A stretch of 64,000 bases of DNA from Tamarix chinensis (Eukaryota; Streptophyta; Magnoliopsida; Caryophyllales; Tamaricaceae), in the NCBI GenBank assembly GCA_030549775.1, contig CM060175.1, positions 76,912,245 to 76,976,244 on the forward strand. The letters run 5' to 3'. The position numbers and the translations under genes are program-made. Shown piece by piece: positions 1 through 12,650 of the stretch; within the stretch, counting starts at the first letter, position 1, and every line of letters begins with the position of its first letter. The notes beneath the pieces are model-generated. The model was not told where the DNA came from. It searched no databases and saw nothing but the letters and a program-made list of their open reading frames with translations.

Positions 1-1508
1 ATATGATATCTAATATTTTAGTTGAGCATAGGGATTACTTGTATTCCAACAAAAGCATAAAAATATAAGGAGTATGCTAATATTAGCAAGCTTTACAAAT
101 CAACCTCTTTTAACAAAAAAATAATCATTAACCATATAATTATCTAAATCATAAAATAGAAATTTATATTAAAATATTTATCAAATAAAATTATCAAAAT
201 ACCCTTAAGTTTGCAAGAGGAGGAAAAAAAGGCAAACTCACATCGCATGGAAAGAAGGTTGAGTCATGCATGAGGTAGAAGGTTATGATCTGTCAAGGAG
301 AAGAGGAAGTGGAGGGTAGTTGCATGGAGGAGCTTCGGTGGCTGCTGCTCACTATGATAGAGAACTTAGTTGTGCAAAGAATGGTGCATGGTTATACAAG
401 GAATGGTGCATGGTTTTGTAGGGGGTGTACATAGTTTTTTCAAGGATTGTGTGCACGTGACTGTGCTAGGGGTACACAATTGTGCCAAGGATTGTGCATG
501 CATAGCTATGTTAGGGGTGCGTAGATGTGTGTGCGCACACATGGATATGCAAAGGAGTTGCATGACTATTCTCTTTAATAAAAAACCATATTAGGGCATT
601 CAAGGAGGAGGAAGAATAATGGTTTAGGGTGATGGTTGGATGATGACATGAAAGGGTGTTTATGGAGAGGTAGTGGTTGTTGGTTGGGGGCAATGGTGGC
701 TCTTGATGGCCAGTGATGGCAAGTGGCGCTAGTGGTGAATGATGATGCCAAACAAAGGAAATGAAGGGAGAAAAGGGAATGGTTTGGGGTGGATAGGATT
801 TTTTGACAATAATGGAAAGAGATAAGAGGAAAAGATAAGGAGGGGATATATGTATATATATATATATATGCATGGGGTAGGGCATGGGTTGAGGATGGAA
901 ATTCTGGAGGTGAAATGATTAGGCGTGGCTAGTTTCGGTATGACTAGTTTTGACATGGTTGTGGTGCGGGTAAGTGAGATAAGTGGTGCAAGGAGTTAAT
1001 GAGCAATGTAGGTCACTCGTGTAGTACATGTGAGGCGTGTAGGATTTGTGCATGGCGAGGAAAGGAAAGAAGGAGAAAGGAAGGTGCATGTGATGAAGGG
1101 GCTTGCATGGTAAGAAGGATAAAAGAGAAGGGATGATTGGGATGAGGGAAAAGAAAGAAAAAAAATAAAAGGTAAAGGGTAAAGGGTAAAAGATAAAAGA
1201 GGGAAGAAAAGGAGAAAAAAAGGATTAGGAATAGAATAAGGTTTAAATTTAAGATTAGGGAAATATAGTAACATTAATTTATCAATTATTTGGGGTTAGG
1301 GTATTCTGTTAGGAAAAATAAACTTGTTAAGGGTGGACTTAAGAATAAAGGTGAAAAATAAAAATAATTAGTATAAGTTTATTTAATAATTTATCTAGGT
1401 TACATATCAAGGGTTAAAAAAAATAATTAGGTTAATGTTTAAATGTTAATTTTTGAATAAAAGACTAAATGCTAAAAAATAAATGTTATGAAATTTTAGA
1501 GTGTTACA
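1..1508 (-). repeat. Long terminal repeat fragment, minus orientation, open at the window edge
   Basis: Read on the minus strand, this segment begins at 1508 with TGTAACACTCTAAAATTTC, a TGTAACAC-type terminus shared with the other LTRs of this window (17291, 17845, 63418). It continues through an AT-rich stretch with repeated CCCTAA-like words into a C/T-rich tract (about 1030-1250), then a TATA-like run (846-870) as expected of U3 before the transcription start. The rest toward position 1 would be R/U5 and lies partly outside the window. No coding domain is seen; reading frames through it are low-complexity. That it is an LTR is inferred from its terminus and from its likeness to 63418-64000; the other end is not visible, so no target duplication can be checked. 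Confidence 0.55.
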
Positions 1509-3600
1509 ACAAATGGTGGGCTTCTTAGCCATCTAATTGGCTCTTTACAATGAATGACGATTGATAACTGAAAGAACCCTATAAGGGATAAATAGGATTT
1601 TTAGGGATGGAAATAAGAAAATAAAATTTTGAAACACAATGTATAGTAGTCCAATAATAAAATTTATGTACATCCCCTACCAAAAGGTTAGCCTTTTAGA
1701 TATTAAATCTCTAGTGTGTTTATTGATGATTACTAATCTCTTGGTTTATGAGCCTACTATTTTAATAATTTTATACAATGTGCCTTATATTTTGATATAT
1801 TAATTCTCTCTTCATTTATAGATCTACTAATCCAATTTCCTTTCTCAAAAATGTTAGTCAACACACAACCTCAATGTAATAAGTTTTGAGGTGAGTTGTG
1901 GTTGATTACAATGTATCTCACAAATGATGCAAATATGAAAATGAAAGAAAATTTTGCGAGTGTAATCTATCTAGAAATGATTACATATTACAATCAAAGA
2001 GTACTTTCTAGCTAAGTAGAATGAGCATAAACACTTTTGAAAATATTTCAACTTGAGATGAATATGAAAGCAAATAGTGAATAATTAATCACAACTAGGG
2101 AGTAAAGAATTGATTTATGCAACTAATGAGAGCTTAAAGTTGTTTGTATGCTTCCTCATAAATTCTATGTATACTTATTCCCAATTATGTAGTCATTGAA
2201 TTAAATAGCATATGTTTATTGCATGAGCAATGAACAAAATTTTCAACATTTAATGCTGACTAGTCGATCGATTGTCCAAACCAGTTGACATAATATTTTT
2301 AGACATGAATTAAAAATGTTACCATTGTATGAACCAATTTATTGGTTTTATTCTATACACATTTGGTCCTATGAACATATATAAATATTTGAATGGTTAA
2401 GTAAACCATTCTGTATTTCCTTCAAACCAATCGATTAGTTTACTCAAACTAGTCGATTATCCTAGTCATTGGGCAAAGAACATTTTAAAGTCAGTCAGTT
2501 TGTAAACTAGTTGATCAGTTTTATCAACTATTTAAATTGTTCAAATAGAGACCAAATGAGTTTATGAAACTTGTTAGTGAAACTAGTTAACCAGTTTCTA
2601 AACTAGTCGATTGATTTCTTCAACTAGCCAATCACTTTTTGAACTAGTTGATTTGTTTGACTTTTTATATGTTTAGTTCCCTGGGTTTGAACCAAACCAT
2701 TTAACGTGTCTTGAGACTAGTCAACTAATTCTGATGGGAACCGATATATACATAAACTCATTTAAAAGGATTTGGAATTTAAAATTAATAAATAATTTAT
2801 ATCAAATGAATTTTAAGGATGATTTTAAAACTTCCAAAAATATTCAAATCAAAATTGTTATACACAAACTACTTTACAAGATAATCTAAGACATGAAGCA
2901 TACACTTTGAAGTCTTGAGTCTTGGTAGTCTTAATATCATATTCTCTTATGTTTTGAAACTAAAATGCTCTTTTAAATGTTACACTTGAGAACACTTGAG
3001 AAAATATTTAAATAGGTGTATTTTAACATCTGTGTTATCATCGTATCTCATGCACAATTAAACAACCATGTTAACTAGTATCAATTAAGTTGTTATCATC
3101 AAAATAAGATTTAAGACATTGATTCACATCGGAGGTCAACAATATCATGTTCCCCAAATATGGTGATGATAGAAATATAATACTTACACTTTATGTGGAT
3201 AGATAGAATCCACACAATCAAGGCACCTACAACATATGGTTGGTGATTGTGGTGATATATAATATACCACTATGGTTAAACATGAAATGTAAATATGTGA
3301 TAATGCCTTTACTCATTTTAGTTAAAACCAACTTATAAATGATATTAATTTTTATCTGGCACCTATGATCGATGATTTGAATTATTGTGTAACATGATTG
3401 TTGAAGTATTTGATGCATATCGTTAAAAACACTTCACTTTGAGAGCAATGTTCTTTTGTACCATCAATAATTTTCTAAAATTTTGGAACTTTTCAAGTTA
3501 CAATGTGAAAGGTCATCATGCATATCTAATATAAGAGCATAATATCTCATTTATTCAACCAAAGCATGGAAAAAAGATTGTTTTCCTTAGACATCATAGA
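1509..3600. other. AT-rich intergenic stretch without a recognisable gene
   Basis: I see no conserved protein or RNA gene here. The only structure is the repeat cluster at 2245-2740. The right part may hold the unrecognised 5' portion of the CACTA element that becomes identifiable from about 3600. Confidence 0.5.
2245..2740. repeat. Cluster of degenerate CTAGTCGATTG-type repeats
   Basis: About nine loosely spaced copies of a motif near ACTAGTCGATTG or its variants (ACTAGTTGATCAG, ACTAGTCAACTA, CCAATCGATTAG) occur on both strands at irregular spacing. The same vocabulary (CAATCGACCGATTGG, AGTCAGTCGATGG) recurs at 11520-11850 inside an old LTR. This is direct sequence observation; that both are remnants of a related LTR family is inference. 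Confidence 0.5.
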
Positions 3601-3767
3601 TTTTTACTAAAAAAATAATCATTATCATAGCTAGAGGAAATATTTCAATAGCTTGCCAGAAGAAGTGAAAGCACCAATTCCTTTAACACGAAGAATAATG
3701 TATTTGAAGATGAATCAATTGAAAATAATGGTTAGGAAGAAGAATAAAGTTGTGATACTATCAGTTG

Positions 3768-3866
3768 GGGAAGAAAGAAGATACTTGTTTTCTTTGATCT
3801 TCCTTATTGGAAATTTGTATATGTGAGATGTGCCCTCGAAGTGATATATATTAATTTATATATATA

Positions 3867-3910
<44 letters not shown>

Positions 3911-5275
3911 GTTATAGTCTTGTTGGCACATTAACTAATATTCCATGAAAGACTAAAGATGACATCAATACTTAAATATATATGAAGGAAATGGACATTC
4001 GGCTAGAATTGGCACTACAAACCAAAGGAACAAGAACATATTCATAATCAGCTTGTCATACTCTATCCAGAAAAGAGAATATTGATATTTGCAAATTCAC
4101 TAGCAATGCCAAGGCTCAACAAGGGTATTCTTCAAATATCAAAAGCCTTATGTTGATGAAGGAGTAAAAACTAATAGGCATGAAGTCTCATAATCACCAT
4201 AATTTGATGTAGTATTTGTTGTTAGTAGTTATACATGGAATTTTACCAAAGTGTATTCGAGTTACTATCACTAGTGTTTATTTGTTCTTCAAGGTACTTT
4301 ACTCTAAAACCATACACCATGATAGTTTGAACACCTTATAAAAAGGGGCTATTATTACTTTGTGTTAACTTGAAATGTACTTACCACCTTCATTCTTTGA
4401 TATTATGGTATAACTAATCATTCACTTGACTAGTGAGGTCAAAATGTTGGGATATGTTCATGGGAATTGGATGTACCCCTTTGAACATTTTATGAAATTG
4501 ATAAAAAGATACATAAAGAATCAATATCAACAGAAAGGATGCCTTTTGAGAGTTACATAGTGGAAAAGATAATTAAATTTTACACAAATTACTTGTCAAA
4601 TGTTGTTAGTTTTCCAAAGTCTCAATGCACAGAGAAAATTGTAGAATAGATGATTATAGGAAAAATATTGAGACATTTCGATAATGACATGTTATCTAAG
4701 TCACATATATGTGTGTTGCATAACATCAATGATGTGCAACCATATGTTGAAGAATGCTTAGATACTTTGAGGACCGAAAATCCATCAAAGAATGAAAATG
4801 GATAATGGATAAACATAATCATTCCTTCACATATTGGCTCAAAGATCACATTATTCCCCTCATCAGACATTCACCAATTTTAATTTATGACTCGTTTATG
4901 TGGTTATTTCCAAATTTGTGTCCAAAAGTACTCTAAAGAATTTTTTGTACTAATGAATAAGATCATAATAGTAAAATGTAGGAAAACATGGTGGCTTTAA
5001 TGGTTGAAGAAATACATATCGCTATTGCAAATGATAATAATCCAACTTATGTGAATATGAATTATTATGACATAATTGAAAAGAAACAAGAAATAGATTA
5101 CACTAGGTTTAATATATTAGTTTTTAGGTGTAGGTGGAGTTATAATAATCATGGATTAAATATGATAATGGGTTCATATTATTGTATCTCAACATGGTAT
5201 AGCACAAACAAAGCCTTTTCATATTGGAATCACAAGAAACATAAGTTTTTTTTTAATCATCAATCATACTGATAA
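3768..5275 (+). pseudogene. TNP2-like CACTA transposase remnant
   Basis: Conceptual translation in shifting frames gives blocks in the order known for plant TNP2 transposases. They are an FFDLPYWKF-like block (3770-3800), VGTLTNIP (3913-3940), LELALQTKGTR and ACHTLSRKENIDICK (3998-4105), QQGYSSNIKSL (4119-4150), then the DUF4218 region with LPPSFFDIMV and GNWMYPFEHFMKLIKRYIKN (4382-4530). A DUF4216-like block follows (5035-5260: VNMNYYDIIE..., FNILVFRCRW). Several in-frame stops and frameshifts separate the blocks. The catalytic part cannot be functional. Family assignment is strong because many blocks are collinear. Confidence 0.8.
3855..3907. repeat. (TA)n microsatellite inside the TNP2 remnant
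   Basis: About 50 bases of nearly pure TA repeat with one phase break. It sits between the LPYW block and the VGTLTNIP block of the transposase remnant, so it expanded or inserted within former coding sequence. Confidence 0.85.
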
Positions 5276-5679
5276 AATATGATATTTGATATTATCTACG
5301 AAGAAAAGGAATGACAATGAACATGATGATGAAAATGATGTCAAATGGAAAAAAGAGTGTATCATAATTATGCAAATAAGTCAACCATTTGTGTATGATA
5401 ACAATAACATTGATTATGATACAATCTACATAAGGGATGATCATTGTGAAGTGATATATGTGTTAGGTTATGAAAATAGTCCAAAAAAAAGGAAGAACAA
5501 ATAAGAAAACAAAAACAAGAAGGGTAATTACACAACATTATAATATGTGATAATTGTGCTTACTAATTTACTTATTAAGAATTTGTATTAATTATTTATT
5601 TATATAGATTTTGCAATAATTATTTTAATAGTTTTTATAGAAATAAAGAATAAGGTTAGAGTAATGGATAAAAATGATG

Positions 5680-7330
5680 AAAAAATAAAGAGGGGGCCAA
5701 ATGTAATCAAGAAAGTGAAGGATATGAGAAATAAAGGAAAATTTGTGGAGATTTAATCTAATGATAGAGGTCTATCTATGGATGAGCATCGTGGGGAGTT
5801 CATAACCTACATGAATGCTGCTACTCATTTAGGTGTTCCAATCAAGATCTAAAGTTGTAAGAATATCAATTAAGGAACCAAAGAGCTTATTTGGATGGAT
5901 GTTATTGGCTTCATTACACGCATTTTAGTATGTTAGTTGATGTTAAATTCAATAAATGGTGTATTTTATAGATGTATTTCATCTTATCGAAATCCAAGAA
6001 GAAATAGTTTATGAGGCATTAAGGTGAGCTATATAAAAGTTTCAAGTCATACTTGGATAGGGAAAAATTTTACATATCTAATGATACACTACAAATGAAC
6101 CTAAAAAGACATTCCAAATTCATAACTCAAAAAGATTAGGATGCTTTTTTTGGCATTTCAATACAAGGATGAGTTTCAGCTATGTGTCACTTTGATACAT
6201 TCATTTTTGATAATAATAGGTGCTTAATAGACATTATCTAAATGATTATAAAATTTTGGCTTGTAATATACCCTAAGCACAAAAAAAAACATATTTGGCC
6301 AAGAAGAACAAGTATAAACACCATATGTCCCGAAGAGGATGTGTGGGCCTTGAGGAAGAGTTGGTATGAATTGTTCCCTTTATATTCTCAAATGTCTTAG
6401 AAGGATGTTATAATAGGTCTAAAATTTATGTTTAATGTTTAAGTTTGTAGTTGATACAATAAAAATAGGATCCAAGCACCTTAATGATTTCTCTATGCTT
6501 GATATGAAAGAACACCAGATTAAGTTAAAGTGGTAATCATACCAATAAGGGTCCAACAAGCAATTAAGAAAATATTAAGTTCAAAGAAATTGTCATTATA
6601 AAACTACATATGTTTATTTCTAAATTTGGCCAATTGCGTATATACTATGATTCTATTGAGAAATAAAATTCAATGGAAGACATTGATGAATATAATGTTG
6701 TTTTATAAGAGACAAGAACACACCGAAAGGCAAAGGGTTCTTAGATTAGTGGTTACAAGGACGAACTTGTGTGGTTGAACACAATGGTTTAGAAAGATCG
6801 ATGACCTGGTGACATACCTAAATGAACAATTAAACTAAGGGACAAAGGAAATTCTTAGTATACAACAGTAATTATCAATTATGAAATGTCAAGGGTACAA
6901 CCCAGCCATTCAGGTGCCCCAAGATCCATTTTATATACCTAATATAGATAGCATGAGAGACAATTGAGAATATAATCCATGTTTGTATTCTCTTTCAAAA
7001 TTGATCATCATAAACTATGGTTTACATTTGTTATTATATGAATCAAATATCATAATTAATCTATAGTATGTAATATAAACTACTTTGTTTGGATATGCAT
7101 AAGTGTGACTTGTAAGCCAATGAACCCTTAACTCTCTTGGTGGGTAAGGTGGAAATCCCTCATAGCACCACTATGTTGATCGTCCATCGAAAACATTGTT
7201 GCATTAACACTCCATTAATTCCTAATGCACCACCACCCTTATATAAAGAAGGTAATGAGCTTGCATTTATGGAACAAGCTAAATAAGTTTTATGCCTTGG
7301 CCCATAAATCAAAGATGTTTGATAAATAAC
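5680..7330 (+). pseudogene. TNPA-like second gene of the CACTA element (remnant)
   Basis: Downstream of TNP2 on the same strand, broken frames show a block beginning RGPNVIKKVKDMRNKGK (about 5689), then MDEHRGEFITYMNAATHLGV. A later region is like the plant transposase TNPA core (SYLDREKFYISNDTL; HHMSRRGCVGLEEEL at about 6318-6362). Near 7250-7310 a NELAFMEQAK / VLCLGP segment resembles the C-terminal part of such proteins. The order fits TNPA of CACTA elements, but similarity is patchy and interrupted by stops, so the assignment is moderate. Confidence 0.5.
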
Positions 7331-9239
7331 AAGGTAATGATAACCTCCATCATTTTTAATTCCTCACATGTTCATTACATTAAACTAATTAGGTATTTAA
7401 CTTATTATTATATTTTATTCATTACGATGAAATAAGAAATAAAAGTTGAGGAAAGCTCCTAAGGCAAAGGCAATTGCACTCTTCATTATCAATACCAATT
7501 TTTTTAATTAAATTAAAGATATTAACATGTTTATTATGATTACTATAACTTGGTTAATAGTTCAAAGGAAAAGTAAAAAGAAGATGTGGAAGGAGAATAG
7601 ACAAAGGAATCAGAGGGGAAGGAACATACATAAATGCTTCAACTACTCCTTTAGAGACTAGAGCTTTAAAATAAAAAATCTAAAATTTACACCGAACCAC
7701 ATATTTCAACCATACCATGTTTGGCCATGCTGAGATTCTATGCCCAACATTTCCTTATTAGGGATCAATTTTTTGTTGACATGCTTGTCAATTTAGGTCA
7801 AACCTCATCTAATAATGTTCCCATTGAGAAACATAAAATAAGAGAAGTGGTTAATCAAGAGTCACTATCATCTACAAGTATATTCGCATATGTTGCCTAC
7901 ATTATATTAACAAATTAATGTTTTAGATTTTGTGGTGTCACTAGTATAATACCAATATGTTATTAATACATATCCACTATGGATTTCCATGTCCTTTGTG
8001 CTTAAATGAAAAAAAAAATGCTAAGAAAGAAGGGAAAATAAGAAATGTCTAGTACAATGGATCATAGATTTGAAGTTAGGACAAATATTGTGTGTACCTC
8101 ACCTCACTTATTAACATAGAGTTTTATATGTTAAATATCATTGCAGGATCAAAGTATTCATGTTTGATTCATTGGAAAATCATTCAATATGTTTTGATCA
8201 AGCTTAGCCTGAAGGGAAGCATATGATCAACACATTAGTATATTTCTTATATTTATTTTCTTATGTTTATGCATTCTATTTTTGGGATATTTAGGTTCCT
8301 TATCATTTCTATTAGGGAACTAAAAATTTCAATTATTATGAAGAGTGGAAGAGATCCAAGAAGCGGCTTTCAATATGAGATTATTGGGGTTAAAATTCTT
8401 AATAATGTATTTTGTCTAAATTTTAATTACTATTTCTAGTTAGTGTTTTGTATCCTAAGCTTGCAATTTAAATACTTCATTTATTTTAAAAAGTTCATAG
8501 GAAAAGGAATAAGATTGATAGTGTATATTACATGTGCAAATTCATGTACGAAATCATGTAAAAAAAGTCTTTATATAAAAATCTACAAAATATATAGCTC
8601 ATAATTAATTAGTTTTAAATTAAATAATGACATTGGATAATTTACTTACCAATCAAAAAATTGAATGAATGTGATTCCTATTATTTATTGGTGGGTCTTA
8701 TCTAAAGGGATACACCCTAGAAGAGATTAATGAATTAAGAGATTAGTGTGCCAAATTTGTGTGTATATGCATAGGTGTATAACTTAGTAGGTTTTGATGG
8801 AGGTAACACCTACTTAGTATTTTTCAACTAGGTTTAGATAGTTTGAGTTTTTTAACGGATGTGTAGGTGATGATTCTTGAAAGTGGTTGTCATGCATACT
8901 TTGCAACTTGTGAACAATTCTTGTAATGCCAAAAATGTAGGCTTATGATTGTAAGAGTTTAGAATTTTATGTTGTTAAAGTAATATGATACGTATTTCCT
9001 ATTAGATAATTAATTGCATGTTTTAAGTACTTTAATTTACTGTAATGAGTCATTTGAATGTGTGTAGTTGGTTTTGATGGTGTTAGTTATGTTGTTGAGT
9101 AGTGTTTTGGTTGAGATGGTGGTGAAGAAATTTGGATGTTTCTTGATATTAGATATATGTTGAATTTTGATATTGCATATTTGGGTTAATGCATGCATGA
9201 TAACATACAATTGTGTATGTGATTTGGAACAAAACCTTC

Positions 9240-9612
9240 CAAAAAGGAAGATCATAAGATAATGGTTATTTTAAAAAAATATTTATCTAAAGTGCATACA
9301 ACAATTTGATTCAAATTTTGATAATGATTATAGAACATATTTCTCTCTAAAGTATCATAAAAAAAATTATGCTAAACCCTTAAATAATGGTTATTTTAGG
9401 AATCTTCATCTAAAGTTTTATGTATTTTAACCTTTAAATAATGGTTATTACCAATAACAAACATATATAGTCACAAAAATTGTATTTTTTATATTTTAGA
9501 TAACATTTTTTACAGCAGCATCAAATATTAGATAATCTCAAAGACAATACTGGCTTAGTACTATTATCTAAAATCAAAATTAACCAACATTAAAACCATG
9601 TTCCATAGTAGT
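9240..9612. repeat. Subterminal repeats and 3' terminus of the CACTA element
   Basis: The 12-mer ATAATGGTTATT occurs exactly three times (9259-9270, 9384-9395, 9438-9449), as expected for a subterminal array bound by a TNPA-type protein. The segment closes with AACATGGTTTTA-like sequence in inverted form and TAGTAGTG at 9612. Boundary is inferred from the CACTA terminus only; no partner terminus was confirmed. Confidence 0.5.
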
Positions 9613-10325
9613 GAGCAAGGCATTGTATGAAGGGATATAAAAACTAATTAAACACTAACTTATCCACCTATGTGGGACTTTAGTAAAGAAAATATAACTT
9701 CAACACATTAATGTTGTTTCCTACCATTACCCTAACAATCCCCCACCAATATTGAAATAGAAAGAAAATCATAGAAGATTTAAGCAAATGAGAAATAACA
9801 CTTAAGTATCAATACCACAAGAATTGAAATAATATGTAGTACAGTAAGAAAACAATCGTGTCTTGGTTGAGAACTACCTTAAATTCAATTAAGATTCCCA
9901 TAACACATGTCTTACCTTAAAATCTATACTTTTCATAATAATTAGAATAAATGGGATTAATAGTCCTACACACACCTTTATACTCATGAGTATATTAGAA
10001 AAACAATCTTAGTCTTCCATAGAAAGGAATAAATTTCACACCCACATAGTCAAATCCATCAAAGACATCTCACTAACAATGTAATAACTCATCTATCTTT
10101 CGAAATGTGTCTAAACTTACTTGAGAAAAAATGTGTTCTTAAACTTACATTGAGACAAAAAAAAAAATTTGTTTTTGGAAAGAAAAAATAAAGAGAGATA
10201 AATAATGATACTCCTTGGGTACCCTTCGATCACTTGGTACCAATAAATGGGAACAACTCTAGAAAACAAGCATTTTTCCTAGAATACATCAGTTAGCCAA
10301 CGAAGTCAATTGCTCAATAGATGCC
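9613..10325. other. Intergenic stretch with a dispersed repeat
   Basis: No gene seen. Positions about 9640-9735 (ACTAACTTATCC..TGTGGGACTTTAGTAAAG..) have a diverged copy at 26288-26372 in the same orientation, indicating a dispersed repeat of unknown class. Confidence 0.45.
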
Positions 10326-12650
10326 TGTGATTTCTCAAATATGTTTCTATTTTTGTTTTAATTCTTGCTTAAATGATTATGAAACTTTTAGATTATGATA
10401 ATTTCGTGTTATTAAGTACTTTAAGATGTTTGGAAAACATTTTCATATTGTTTAGATTTCTAAATCATTTTTTATTTAATTAAAATCCTGTTAAAATAAT
10501 TTTTGTACCTTTTCTCCTACCTACTCTTTTTCTCTTTCCTCACCTCTCTCTTTTACCCTTAGGTTGTGTGTGCTAGACTTTGGGGATTATTTCCTCATCT
10601 TACTAGACTTCCTTGGTCATATCTTCACTCCATCAACCCCAACTTTATCATTTCACCTTTATCAAAGACTTACAACATTGCCCTAATACTCTACCATGCA
10701 TTTCACCAAATCAACCATCTCGCTCTCTCCTAATTTTGATTTTTGTACATTACGATAGGCTAGAAACTCCCTCATAATTCATTCCCATTCTCTAAAACTC
10801 TTTTTTTCCTTTTCTCCCTTTTCTTTAAGCTAAAATATCTAAGTGTTACACCTTGTTATTCTTCTCCTTCCCTTTGTTTTTACTTCTCCTAATCTTCATT
10901 TTAATTATCTCTATTTTCTCTCTCGATAAAGGAGGATTAATGTAGAGGAAAAAATTTGAATGTTTTTTTTTTCTCATATTAGCAAGACCATCTTTGGAGT
11001 TGTAGGTTGGGTACACTTATTCTCCTTTTTCTTCTTTTCTACTAATTTTTTGGTGTTGATTAAGTTGTAAATGGGTTTTAACTATTTTGATTATTGATTT
11101 GCTTATAAAATCAAGAGCCTTATTAAAATCCATCAATCTAAGATATTTTTTCTCTCTCATGGTAGAGGATTTTTGCTTGAAGGTAAGGCAATATTATCTT
11201 TAATATGTCTAAGTGCTTTTAGTATATATAGTGATTTTATGATCTTGGTGTGTTCCATGTTTTTCGTGTGTTAGTTGGAACTATGATTTTCAAGCATGTG
11301 GCATGATTCATGTTTTCCTTGGTAGTTTGTGTATATTTTAGGCTTTGGGTCACTTTAGCATGATTTTGTGATAATGTTTCATTTGATAGCATGAATCCAT
11401 GTTTTTGGTTTTCTAGCATGATTTTCTTGTGTTTTTGATGAGTTTAGGAGCATGCTAGGAGTTGCGGTTATTTTTATTATTATTTTCCTTTATTCACATA
11501 TTTTTTTTATTTTATCCAAGAAACCATCGATTGATGGGATACATTAGTAACTAAAGTGTTGATTTAGTCAGCTAATTTGGGTCTTTAGTCAATGGGACAA
11601 CTAGTGGAAAACTATGGTATGTTCTCTGTTAGGATATTGATTGATTGCTTCCGTTAGTCAGTCGATGGTACTACTAATTCAGTCAACTAAGTTACCCTGC
11701 AAATCAATGGGTAAAATTTTATGGTTTTGATCTGGTTGAGTAATCAATCGACGAAATTGCCAGTTTGGTCAACAATGGAGTTGCAATTTCAGTATTTTTT
11801 AGATTTTTAGGCAATCGACCGATTGGTGCTTCTAGTAGACTATTTAGCATACTTTGTTGGATTTCCCTCGCTTTTGATCTTTAGGTTAAGTGGTGGTTTT
11901 ATCTTAATAACTTGCCTAGGATTTGACATTTATTCTCTATTTTTTGGTATGGTTTGGATTATTAATAAATGAACTTAAGTACGAGAAAAGAAATACATAT
12001 GAAAAACTTTGTGAACCTTATGTATAGTAATGGTTGACTGCTTAAGTTTAGTGTAATCCTCTAAACACCCATTTTGGTAGCTTGAATTACCTTGGTTTGT
12101 GTTTGGTGTCAATACTTCAAAAATCTATTTTAGATTAATCTACAAAATTGAATAATGGATATTAAGGGTGTTTTAGACCCAAAATTGAGCATATACCCCT
12201 TACCTATACGCCTAAGTGTGGCGGATATTGAAGATCATTGAGAAATGCCCCTTAGCACTAGTGTACATCGGTCGTGAGAGTGAGAGTTGTAGTTGTACGT
12301 TTGTTTCGATCTTGGATATAGAAAATGGTTTAACTATAATGAATATGTTTAAGGTGTTGCAGACCCAAAAATATACCCTCTTACCTAGGAAACCAAGTAG
12401 GGTAGATGTGAAAGTTCCTAAAAAAATCCCCCTTGGCACTAGTGTGTAATGGTGGTGGGAGTTATAATCATACGATAGTAACATTACTTGGAATTACCTC
12501 TATGACTTGTCTTAGGAATTCATGAATAGCCGATTATGTGTGCTTTACATATATTTGTTCTGTCACATATGTTATCCATGACCTTATGTGTTATGTTTTC
12601 TAAGTATGTCGCACACCATATGTTTATATGACATCAATGCGCATCATGAG
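10326..12650 (+). repeat. Older LTR, left part, split by the solo LTR at 12651
   Basis: This AT-rich stretch has the same order as the younger LTR: an AT-rich start, a C/T-rich tract (10510-10930), and a later T/G-rich body. Its continuation is the segment 17297-17845, which ends in TTTTGAGGTGTTACA. A start at about 10326 (TGTGATTTCTCAAATA) is suggested by likeness to the inverted right terminus, but the flanking bases do not form a clean target duplication, so this limit is tentative. No coding domain is present. Repeated CGATTG/AGTCGATGG words at 11520-11850 link it to 2245-2740. Confidence 0.45.

Larger units (their letters stand above)
3600..9612 (+). mobile_element. Decayed CACTA (En/Spm) DNA transposon
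   Basis: Plus-strand remains of a TNP2-type transposase (3768-5275) are followed by a TNPA-like second gene (5680-7330). A subterminal-repeat region (9240-9600) ends in ...CCATAGTAGTG, which is the inverted form of the CACTACTATGG terminus typical of CACTA elements. All reading frames are broken by stops and frameshifts, so the copy is dead. The 3' end at 9612 is reasonably placed. The 5' terminus was not found: a weakly similar CACTATGG at 3268 is not flanked by a matching 3-bp duplication, so the left limit given here is only where identifiable coding begins. Between 7330 and 9240 only scraps are seen. Confidence 0.7.

Noticed and set aside
3268..3290. CACTATGGTTAAACATG as the 5' end of the CACTA element
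   Set aside because: Only loosely like the 3' terminus and not flanked by a matching 3-bp duplication.
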